From the NCBI GenBank assembly GCA_030248215.1, contig JASANG010001768.1:1-64000 (forward strand): 64,000 nt of DNA. The letters are read 5' to 3'. The position numbers were made by a program, and so were the translations under genes. Numbering within the stretch: the stretch's first letter is position 1; each line of letters opens with the position of its first letter. Origin of the DNA: Enoplolaimus lenunculus. Its lineage: Eukaryota > Nematoda > Enoplea > Enoplida > Thoracostomopsidae. Shown here one piece after another: positions 48,291 through 60,690 of this stretch. The notes beneath the pieces were generated by a model. It searched no databases, was not told the origin of the DNA, and saw nothing but the letters and a program-made list of their open reading frames with translations.

Positions 48291-48926
48291 TTTCATACTA
48301 TAATTGCGTCTGGCTTCTTGATCGCTTCGCTCGCGAGTTTTCTCAGTTTGTCAAAATTGCAATTAAATATTAAGTAAATGTCTTCTCATCTAAGGCATCA
48401 AGTAAAACTCATGAACGGGTAGCATCAAACACAACGGCGTTGAATTCCTGCAAGATGTCTGGTCGATTTCGAATTTACGCTTGAAACCTATCCTTAGATT
48501 TAACCGTCTCGAAAGTATTAATAACCAATCCGGCATGGTTTCAACAGGAACTAAGTTTGACCGGAACAGGAATTGAATTTGTGCAGGAATTCCGGTCGGA
48601 ACAGGAACTCGGACGGAATGCTGCAATCCAGCGCCAGCCTACAACCCAGCCAGTTGTCTCGGCGTGGAGTTTCGGCCAGAAGCGTACCTGTCCCAATTTC
48701 GAAGAGTACTTTAATGTTGGATGCCGCAGATAAGCGCGTATAGACGCATTCGGCTCCTATACTCTTTTCTCCACATTTAAAGTTAAGGCTTTGGTTTAGG
48801 CTTAGGTTCAGGATTTGGTTTCTATAATTCAAACCGTTGATTCTAGCGTTTTTATTACTAAACAAACTTACCTGGTTTCAAGTGCAATACTTTAGTGCAA
48901 TCAGCAACTAGCGACCGATCTAAAAA

Positions 48927-49001
48927 ATGATTGGCTGTGTACGTAACAACTGGTGGATACAGCAAGACAAATCACGGCAACAACATCATCATCATCATCA
49001 A

Positions 49002-49032
<31 letters not shown>

Positions 49033-49038
49033 AACAGC

Positions 49039-49111
<73 letters not shown>

Positions 49112-52100
49112 GCAACAACAACAACAACAACAGCAACAACAACAACATCAACGACAACAACAACAATTTCCATCTGAACCCTCAATTTCATTTTCGAATT
49201 CCAATTCAATTTCAAATTTAAGTTCAGTTGAAAATCCGTCAGAAGAACAACATTACTTATATTCGAGCAATCACTATTTTGACAATTATCAACCTAACGA
49301 CAGCATACCAGCCGCTGAAGATGTAAACATTTTAAAATTTGAGAAAACAGCCGAATGTGACATATATGACAATGGTAGTACTGGTCAGTGTGAGAGTGCG
49401 TCAAATTTGACCGACAGGAGTGACGTAGGAAACAGGAGTGACGAAAACAGGAGTGAAATCACAAACTTGAATGGTGTACTCAACATCAGTGATGCAAGAA
49501 ACAAGAGTGATTTGGTGAACAGGAGCGATTTGGTAAACTGGAGTGACTTAGCAAACAGGAGTGATTTGGTGAATAGGGGTGATTTGGTAAACAAGAGTGA
49601 GTTGGTGAACAGGAGTGATTTTGTAAACAGGAGTAAGTTAAGAAAAACGGATTTTATTAGCGACAGAAATGGTAACAATAATAGTAATGAAAGTGTGAAC
49701 AGGAGTGTGCCAGGAGTATTTGGGACGCCAAGTGATGAATTGAGCGACAATTGTTCTGACAACGGGAGCAATTCCGGCGTAGAATGGGGTCCAGGAATGG
49801 TGAAACGGTTGTGTCAACGATTTCTAATGATCGCACGGAGTGAAGACAAAAAATCTGACGCGTTGAAAACGTCAGCGTTAGCGGTATCATATTGTAGAAG
49901 CCGACGGACGTATAGTTGTGATGATATTCTGTCTTCTATGGTTGCTAGCAACTGTGGTGATAACGACGACGAGGGACGAAACATTGGCGACGAGGGACGA
50001 AACATTGGCGACGAGGGACGAAACATTGGCGACGAGGGACGAAACATTGGCGACGAGGGACGAAACATTGGCGACGAGGGACGAAACAACGGTGACGCGG
50101 GTGTAAACAACTTCAGATACAACAGCAACAACAAAAGCAGAAACGACAAATATGGAAATAAAGGTGGAAATGACAAACACGGAAATGCAAACGGCGACGA
50201 AAATACAATTTATGGCGACCAAAATGAAAACAAAGGCAACGAATACGAAAACAACAGCAACAGAGATGGAAACAATTTTGGAAACAACAAACGTGAAAAC
50301 TACGGCCACGAACATGGATACAAATGTGACAAAGATGGCGACAACGGTGAAAGCAACAGTTACGGAAACAACAATTCCGGCAACGAAAGCGGAAACTGTG
50401 GCGAACAACAATCACCGGATCGAAGTTCGACCCAACAAACGGCCAATGGGATCAGCACTTCGACTGGAGATGGAATTTTGTCACATTTAAATTCCGATTC
50501 GCCATCTCGACGCCAACGTTCGGATTCAAGCTCAACACCGATTCAATCGAAGCTGTTGCCGCAACCGTTCAAAAAACAACAATCACCTCGACCAGTTGTC
50601 GCCACTCAACTGATAAAATCGCCATTGAATTCAACTTCGACTTCAACTCAAGTTGCGCAACAAAAATGTCGACCAGATTTGCTGCCGAAACCAAAATGTA
50701 CTGAATTTTCCGGCGAAGAAAAATTTACTAAAAATGACAGTTTTACCTCGAATTCATCTGACGAAACTACCGACATTGACACAATTGTTGCGATTAGCGA
50801 ACAGGTAAGCGATATTACGTATTTATAAAGCGAAGTCGTAATTGCAGGTGCGTAGAATGCAGTCCAGTCGTTAATTTTTCATGCTTTCATTGAAAATCTG
50901 AATGGTTTACCTAAGAGTTGCGCTGTACTTTTTTGACGGACGGCGTCGTCCGTCACCCATAGGCGCTGTCCGTCGCCCGTCAGCTCTCTTTGGAGGTGGC
51001 ATCCATGCGAATCTTTTTTCTTAGACTTCCTATACGCGAAAATTCAGCTAAAATAGTCTTATATTTTAGACATTTCTGTATTGATCGTTGTTTATCAAAA
51101 CAAAGTCTCAAATTTCAAAACTTTTAAGTATGAAAAATTCAATACCCGTATTTCTTAAAAATTTTCAAAAATTAAACTCAGGAATTGAAGACATATATGT
51201 CTGAATATTGAATTAAGACATAATTGTTTTAAATTTCTGACAATATTTCATTTAAATATTGTAACAATTTGTTTTGTGTCTATGGACATAAGTATACGCC
51301 TCAAATTGTAACCTGCCGAACATGCGTGGGTTGTTTCAAAACTGAGATTCGGGAATTTATCTTAATTTACAAGCGGGGCTAAAATTTTTCAAGACCTTCA
51401 ATGACTTTGAAAAATTTAGTTCTGTTACTGATCTAATGGCAGTTGATACTAATAGAATTAAAACAAAACCATATATATGCAGTAGTGACCAGAATAAGAG
51501 GTGAGACTGATATTTATTTGGTCTCTGCAGATGATACCACGCCTGTTAATCGGTTACGGACTGTTATTTATTTTTAACCCACGCTCCGCCGCCCTTCGTT
51601 ACTGATATATATCCGGTACTGCAATTATCCGTTGAATTTGACGTTTATTTGTCTTGCGTCAATAGCTTGGGCGATCATGCAAGGTTATACTTAGGAATGT
51701 ACTTTCTAAATTTAAGTACGCTTTAAAGTTTTGAACTCAAATTATTTGGTCCTGGAGTCATTTATGCGCTACAATTAGGGATTATTGGCCTTTATCGACT
51801 CTAATTGTAGTTTAGAGACTCTATTCGGTTACGGACTCTTATTAAGGATACGGACTCCTGTTGATTGGAACTCAAAATGGCGACCCTCTCTTATTACCCC
51901 ACACCGTCTTATTCGGGTCACTACAGTACTTAAACAATGACGTGTCCTTCTTCAAAGCGGAATCTCAGTAGCTACGTCCATGTTACCTTTTGTATTTTTT
52001 GGCAATTTTTTTGTCGTTTGACGTCATAACATTTGAAAAATTCAAATTTGGCTGTAATGTGATTATAAAACCAAACAAATGACGTCACTTTTAAAATTGA

Positions 52101-55100
52101 AATCATTTTTTTCAGAATGACAAACTCGATACAACAACCGCAGACAGTGAAAACATTCCAGAATTTGTCAAAGTATCTCAGAAATTACGCCACGTTGAAA
52201 GACGTTCAATTTTGGTTAGAAAACCAAAAGAACCGGTCGATGGTAAGCATAATAAAAAGAACCGGTCGATGGTAACCATAATCAAAAGAACCGGTCGATG
52301 GTAACCATAATCAAAAGAACCGGTCGATGGTAACCATAATCAAAAGAGCCGGTCGATGGTAAGCATAATCAAAAGAGCCGGTCGATGGTAAGCATAATCA
52401 AAAGAACCGGTCGATGGTAAGCATAATCAAAAGAACCGGTCGATGGTAACCATAATCAAAAGAACCGGTCGATGGTAACCATAATCAAAAGAACCGGTCG
52501 ATGGTAACCATAATCAAAAGAACCGGTCGATGGTAACCATAATCAAAAGAACCGGTCGATGGTAACCATAATCAAAAGAACCGGTCGATGGTAACCATAA
52601 TCAAAAGAACCGGTCGATGGTAACATAATCAAAAGAACCGGTCGATGGTAACCATAATCAAAAGAACCGGTCGATGGTAACCATAATCAAAAGAACCGGT
52701 CGATGGTAACCAAAATAAAAAGAAAAGGTCGATGGTAACCATAATCAAAAGAACCGGTCGATGGTAACCATAATCAAAAGAGCCGGTCGATGGTAACATA
52801 ATCAAAAGAACCGGTCGATGGTAACCATAATCAAAAGAACCGGTCGATGGTAACCATAATCAAAAGATCCGGTCGATGGTATCCATAATCAATATTCGCG
52901 GTCGATGGTATCAATTATGTTTTGAACCGGTCGATGGTAACCATAATCAAAAGAACCGGTCGATGGTAACCATAATCAAAAGAGCCGGTCGATGGTAACC
53001 ATAATCAAAAGAACCGGTCGATGGTAACCATAATCAAAAGAACCGGTCGATGGTAACCATAATCAAAAGAACCGGTCGATGGTAACCATAATCAAAAGAA
53101 CCGGTCGATGGTAACCATAATCAAAAGAGCCGGTCGATGGTAACCATAATCAAAAGAACCGGTCGATGGTAACCATAATCAAAAGAACCGGTCGATTGTA
53201 ACCATAAAAAAAAGAAACGGTCGATGGTAAACATAACAAAAGAGCCGGTCGAGGTAACCATAATCAAAAGAACCGGTCGATGGTAACCATAATCAAAAGA
53301 ACCGGTCGATGGTAACCATAATCAAAAGAACCGGTCGATGGTAACCATAATCAAAAGAACCGGTCGATGGTAACCATAATCAAAAGAACCGGTCGATGGT
53401 AACCATAATCAAAAGAGCCGGTCGATGGTAACCATAATCAAAAGAACCGGTCGATGGTAACCATAATCAAAAGAACCGGTCGATGGTAATCATAATCAAA
53501 AGAACCGGTCGATGGTAACCATAATCAAAAGAACCGGTCGATGGTAACCATAATCAAAAGAGCCGGTCGATGGTAACCATAATCAAAAGAACCGGTCGAT
53601 GGTAACCATAATCAAAAGAACCGGTCGATGGTAACCATAATCAAAAGAACCGGTCGATGGTAACCATAATCAAAAGAACCGGTCGATGGTAACCATAATC
53701 AAAAGAACCGGTCGATGGTAACCATAATCAAAAGAACCGGTCGATGGTAACCATAATCAAAAGAACCGGTCGATGGTAACCATAATCAAAAGAACCGGTC
53801 GATGGTAACCATAATCAAAAGAGCCGGTCGATGGTAACCATAATCAAAAGAACCGGTCGATGGTAACCATAATCAAAAGAACCGGTCGATGGTAACCATA
53901 ATCAAAAGAACCGGTCGATGGTAACCATAATCAAAAGAACCGGTCGATGGTAACCATAATCAAAAGAACCGGTCGAATGTAACCAAAATAAAAATAACCG
54001 GTCGATTGTAACCATAAACAAAAGAACCGGTCGATGGTAACCATAATCAATAGAGCCGGTCGATGGTAACCATAATCAAAAGAACCGGTCGATGGTAACC
54101 ATAATCAAAAGAGCCGGTCGATGGTAACCATAATCAAAAGAACCGGTCGATGGTAACCATAATCAAAAGAACCGGTCGATGGTAACCATAATCAAAAGAA
54201 CCGGTCGATGGTAACCATAATCAAAAGAACCGGTCGATGGTAACCATAATCAAAAGAGCCGGTCGATGGTAAGCATAATCAAAAGAGCCGGTCGATGGTA
54301 AGCATAATCAAAAGAACCGGTCGATGGTAAGCATAATCAAAAGTCGATGATGACTCTTTGAACGAGAGTGTGTGACCTGTCCCAGTTTGGTGTGGTACAA
54401 AATGTATTACCGGGTGTTACCTTTTTGGCCGACTCACCGTTCCTTCTTTAGGAGAGTCAATGCTATCGTAATGCTTGCTTTGCTACCCCCCTTTTAAGCA
54501 GGGGGAGTGTATCATTCGCGGGAGAGTACCGTATAAAACTGCACATAGACCCCCTGATAAAGAAGGAGTGGTGGTAGGCCGGTAACTTAACACGCGCTGG
54601 GTGCACTCTTTTCTACGCAGAATGAATCCAGTTGCACACTCTTGTTTTATCATCCACCCATGGTATAATCAAAGACTGTTTGAACAAGAATATCCAACTT
54701 AAAAGTGTGTGGCACAAAATAGTTTACAATTTGGATCCATGTAAAAATCAGATGCGGAACGTTTTTCTGCGGGACTACAATAGAGTAAGCTTAAGCTTTA
54801 GACTAATTTTTTGCTTGGTTTACGCTTAGGCTTAGGTTATAAACTCATTCTTACGTTTAGGTTTTAGGCTTAGGCTTAGGCTTAGTAATGTGCTTATAAT
54901 ACTGTTCCGCCTCTTCTGTTCTATAGATTGGCCACAATTTGTATGAAACTTGCCCTGCAAGTCATATCCGTCACCTTCCAGGCAGTTGCAGATTCGGAAA
55001 CGACTTTTCTAGGGGTGTCAAATAGGATCGCGTCAGCTGGGTCCAAAACGGATGGACCATTTAAGGTGTTGATATTTGTGCCGATCAACGAAGGAATTTG

Positions 55101-58100
55101 GTTTTTGGCAGACACCAAGAGTAGCAAAAAAGCAGAGTAGTTCAATCGAAACTTGTGAGTGAAGCGAGCGAAAAGCCAGCGCTTTTTTTGCATTAAATGT
55201 TTTAAATTCGAACACGAAGTTTTAGCTTTTATAGGGTTTTAAACGTCTCGGCGACACCATTATTTTCCCAGGGAGTATCGCCTATACTGACATACCTGTG
55301 CCACGAGTTTTCCAATACTCGATGATAACTCTTAATGGGACGGTATACTCGCCACGAGCGTACAAACTTGGCACGCGCAAATTGCAACTGCGAGTTCTCG
55401 ATGCAAAAACTTGCACGTGTGAATAGGGTTTAAAGCAAGAGTAAGAGTATGCAACTTAATACTGCATGATACAAAATATGCCAGCATGCGCTATGGTTTG
55501 GCCGTACGCCTGGTTCAACCCACATTTGGACGAGAAGGCGTCAGATCCAATATGTACACGCTTAAGTGACCGGCCAGTGATCAGTGGATTTATATTTTAA
55601 CCAGAAAACTTTTCATTTGAACCATAAGAAAAGTTTCATCGGTCATTGGCGCCGGATGTCGTGGGGGCAAGAGGCACTTACCCCCTATTCAGAGCGAAGT
55701 CTTTGGTTTCAATCCAGGTTTCCTACTTAGACGTTTTCCAGTTGAAAATCCTGTCTGTACGGTTGGATCCACCGGCCCAAATAACTGTGGGGTGTTTTCC
55801 CTAGTCGGAGCCAAGTACTTTGCTTGCTAGAACTATTCGTACGCATCCCCTATGTTCGCGGTATCTAAATTTTGTCTGGCGTTTGCCCACCCCCCTTCAA
55901 CCATAATTTGCTTCTAGTGCGTCGGTCATCGGCTATTAAAAATTAGCCAATCGCCGCACCCCCCACAAAGCTGGCCAAGATTCGTAGTTTGAGTAATGTC
56001 GTGTGGCAAAAATGTGCGTAGTACCGTTTGCCAATCAGTTTTAGGTTTTCAAACAAACAAATTATGTTCATTTCCTGATCTAAACATTTACCTAAAATCA
56101 GGGTTTAACCGGTATGTCCGTTCCAGCCGGAATTCCTTCAAAAATTTTATTCCTGTCTCTGTTCCTGTTTCTCCATTCTAAAATGCAGGGACCGAAATTT
56201 TTACTGTTTTGCGGCAAATTATTCATAATCATTTAAATATTTGAAACTTTGTCTGTCAAAAATTTCATGCCGCAATTAATGTTTTTGCAATAAGTTCAAT
56301 TTTGTTACTAAATTGTTCCTGATGTGTTTTCGCAAAACTTGATGATGAAATGGCAGGAAAATTCTTTTAGGCTATTTTCGGCCAGTTTTCTAAGAAATTC
56401 AACAGTAGTTCGGCGATGAAAATTATTTCAAATTCTGGTTCCTTTTCCTATAAAGAACTTCAATTCCTGTTCCTGTTCCTGCTCCGACAAGATTTAGTTC
56501 CTGATGGAACCCTGCTTAAAATAGATTTATTCTGCGAACAACCGTGCTTCGTTTCTAAGCTAATCGTTCATTGTTTTGCAATGTTTACGTATAACCAACT
56601 GGTGATAGATGCTACACACATTTGAGAATACGGGCATCGAATTAAACCGCAGTTGAATTATATACCAGCTGACATTATTTTGAAAAAATACATTTACTAT
56701 TTCAGAAATCACAACTCAATGCAATCTCAACAATGACTCATCGAACTTTGGATTCACTTCAACTAGTAATTCAAATTGCTCATCGACAACTATGACTCAC
56801 AGCTCGAGCCCAACGACACCCGTTCGACCTAAGAGATCATCAAAATCATCAGTTTATGATGACGTCATCATTTCACCGGCTGCTAATTCAAGCCCAGCCC
56901 TTAGCCGACAATTGCCTAATTCTCATGTTCGAACTAATCCTATAACCAGTCAGTCAATGTCTACGAGTGTTAAAGATGAAAAATTACAAAATTATCCAAA
57001 TCCGCATCTAAATATCGTTTCTAAGCTTAGATTTAGTGAAGGTCATCAAATTGCTAGTCTTAGCGCTAGGGGTACCGATAGGTCTGACAACCTACCAGTA
57101 ACATCGAACTCAGCATCCTGTGATTGTCAAACCGGTAAAAATTTGGATTTGTCTCCAAATTCGAATTTAACCAATGAAACTCAATCGAATCCCGCAACCG
57201 TCCGAGCTCGACATGAACGGATGCATTCCAGCTCCAGAATTGAAAATGACTCGGCTGTGCCTCAAAGTGCTAGCGTGAGTTCAAACTGCGATTCGGATTT
57301 TAAATCCACTAACTCAGACACTGCCGAAAGTAGTTTGCCTAAACCTACGTTTTCTAATCCTAATCTAACGACGCTGCAAACAGCTGAACGCTTGCCAAAT
57401 ACCTGTTCAAATGTCAATTTGTCAAATTCACCGCAATCACAGTTGAACCAGTCGTTGAAATCAACAGGTCACAAGCATGAAAATTCAAATTCGAATTTGA
57501 ACAAAAGTATCCCGGTGTCAAATTTCATCACAACAACGCGTACTGTGTTACACATGACGTCATGTTACAATGTACCATCTTCAAAAATGACGTCATTCGA
57601 CAACAATCCGTCTAAGATGACCTCAGTTTACAACAATTCTCTAGCGTCGTCCAGCATGACGCCAACAACTTCAAAAGTGACGTCATCAGATAAGTCTGCC
57701 ACATGTACAAATATGACGCCGTCCGATAACAAAACTGGCGCGTCTTCAGCAACGGCGTCGTCCGTGTCACACATGGCGTCTTTCGATAAGTTTGAACCGG
57801 CGTCGAAAGTGACGTCATCCGCTTCGAAAATGACATCATCAGCTTCGAAAATGACGTCATCGCAAACGTCGGAATCTACGACGGACATAACGTCATCTGA
57901 TAAGTCAGAAACGTCATCGAGACGCAAACTGCATTTGCCGAACAAATCACAATCGAACAACAGCGGGTTGAGTGATATTGACCAATTGCGTGAGGCTTCG
58001 CATACGATTGCGTCGTAAGTTAATCAGTCTTTAGACTTAATAGTAGCAGCAGCTTCTTGATTTTACTCAGGTCCTTAGCCAGAGAGGGAAACCGGTGTCT

Positions 58101-60607
58101 TCTACATAAATTGTGGGCTCCCATAGAAACTTTGGGTTACGAATTGTTGATTCAATGAAATTTCGGATTACAAGTGATCGAGCGACGAGTTGTCGGGCGG
58201 CCGAATTGTCGTGATACCGTGAAACAGAGTTCAGAATATTCGTTTCTAATACGAAATTGGTGCCATTGTTTATTCGAGTAAAAATTGCGGAAATATTTTG
58301 CATATTTCAGATATGCGGCACCTCAAAGATTATCAAATAACTCAAGAAACATTCCAGTATCGAACATTGATGACGTATGCGATGACGGTAAGAGCCGGAG
58401 TCTGTATTTTTAGATGTGTATAGCACCTATCGCCAGTTGGCGATTTATCTTGTAGCTTGGCACTGCTTTGAAATTTTGGTTCAGTTTTCGTTTAATTTTT
58501 CCTACCATTTCGCATAATTTGACGTCGTTTGATGTCTCATTTCGATTGTCTGCAGTATATCACTGGCGATAGGTGCTACACACATTTGAGAATATGATCC
58601 GAGGTGACGATGGTCAACCTTAAAAGAAACTAATCAGAACGCACGTCATTTGGGACTGGTTTCAATCAGTTGCAAAGCGACTGAGTGCGGTTAAGTGATT
58701 GCAACCTTTTAATACACGAAGCAAACAATATTTGGGGTAATGTTTCACACTTTTAACACCAAAACCTTAAACAAATGTGAATTTAAATTGTGAGTTAAGT
58801 TGAAATCGAACTTGCGTCATGTCACTGCAGCCGAACGTAATGATTATCACGTCGTGTCACTACAACCGAACGTAATGATTATGACGTCATGTCACTGCAG
58901 CCGAACGTAATGATATGACGTCATGTCACTGCAGCCGAACGTAGTGATTATGACGAGTTTAGGATCAGATGCATCCGAAACGTTAGAGTCAAACATGTTC
59001 TCAGTTTAAATTGTGAGTTAGTTAAAACCCAACTGACATCATGTCACTGCAACCGAATGTAATGATTATGACGTCATTGCAACCGAACGTAATGATTATG
59101 ACGTCATTGCAACCGAACGTAATGATTATGACGTCATTGCAACCGAATGTAATGATTATGACGATTTTAGAATCAGATACATCCGAAACGATGGAGTCAA
59201 ACGTGTTTCGATTTGAATTCATTGGCAACGATGTTGTCGTCGGAGCTGGCAGTTTACGAAAATCAAAGGTGGACACTGGTCAACGCGTAAGTAAAATTGT
59301 TTTTCGTCAACAAAAACTTTTCGTTGATGCAGGGTTAATGAGTGGTTTGTTAACTCTGGACTATGACACATTTTGCGGTCAGGCCAAATTTTATAATGTG
59401 AATGGCGCATTATTTCGAGCAAAATTGGGCAGTTTTTGACAATTTTAGTTAAACTGTTTTGCTATTTTATTATATACCATTTTGTAGTCAAATTGTAAAA
59501 TTGTATACAAGTAAAGTCACAGAGTTCCGGTCGGCCGGATATCTCGAACACTATTCGTTGTTCAGAACGGGCAGAACAACTCTGCCGGAAAGCAAACTCA
59601 ATCTGATTGGATGATGTGGAAATAGAACAGATTATTTATCTAAAATCTCATTGGTGACTGTTTATTTCCGTTCCAGTTAGAGTTTGGATTGTTTTGAACA
59701 ATCGTTAACGTGGCGCTATACTTTGCCACACCGGACAATGATGGATAACTCCAGATGATGCCGGATGACATTAAAATAAATCAAAAAGTATAGTACCATC
59801 CTAGGAGTTAGCGCAAACGTATAGAACAGGGCCGTGTAACAGTGGTATAAGCATTAAGCCTAAGCTTAATACTACGTAAAAATGAGTGTATACCTAAAGC
59901 AATGTAAAGAAATTAGTCCAAAGCTTAAGTTTACTCTATTGCAGTCTCGCAGAAGAACGATCCGCCTCTGATCTTTACATGGGCCGGTGTTTAGAAGGCC
60001 CAGTTGCCAACTTTGACAAATAGAGATTTCTAGGGCATTACATATGCCTTGCGCAATGTTCCTGGAACCACGGTCCTATGCTTTTAGAATCAAAGCAGTA
60101 TTTCATTTGGGTCAAATCGAATTTTATCGCTCGTAACGTTCAGTCTCAAAAGTCTTTTTTTGAAGTTATACCCTCTCGAAATGAAATCCTGGGATATCAG
60201 GGTTCAACCGGAATTCCTGTTCCGGCCGGAATTCCTGCATAAATTCAATTCCTGTGCATGTTCCTGCATTCAAAGATGCAACGAACCTGAATTTTCACGG
60301 TTTTGTGGCAAATTGTGTGTAATCATTTAATTATTGGAAACTGTGTCTTTAAAAAATTGTTATTTCGACATGAGTGCTTTTCCAATTACTTCAGTTTTGC
60401 TAATAAGCTGTTTCTGCTGTTTTCTTCGCAAATCTTAATGATGAAATTGCTGAAAATTTGCTTAAGCCGTTTTTTGACATGTTTTCTAAAAGTCCAACAG
60501 TAACTCGGTAACGACCATTATTTCAAATTCGGTTGCTGTTCCGGTTCCTGCAAAGAAATTCAATTCCTGTTCCGGCAAAACCTTCTTAGTTCCTGTTGGA
60601 ATCCTGC

Positions 60608-60690
<83 letters not shown>

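Larger units (their letters stand above)
39011..48926. other. Gene-poor MITE and minisatellite region
   Basis: Nearly 10 kb without a supported host exon. It contains the elements listed separately, fragments of CCGGAA and TTCCTG families (40380-41020), a TTTACCCGCGG-rich patch (40605-40735), G-rich blocks (43260-43900, 44310-44490), low-complexity TA/TG tracts and two minisatellites. ORFs here arise from repeats. 41650-43000 and 45530-45990 look unique, with nothing recognisable. Confidence 0.6.

Noticed and set aside
48901-49215. Poly-Val, poly-Leu, poly-Asn and poly-Thr ORFs
   Set aside because: Shadow frames of the CAA repeat; the poly-Gln frame is the one that continues for 626 codons and splices onward.
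49385-50415. Antisense ORFs of 100-174 codons opposite exon 1
   Set aside because: They follow the repeats of the coding strand and have no independent coding signal.
52228-54345. CRISPR-like array
   Set aside because: Units are contiguous 29-mers with no unique spacers, and the sequence is a eukaryotic intron.
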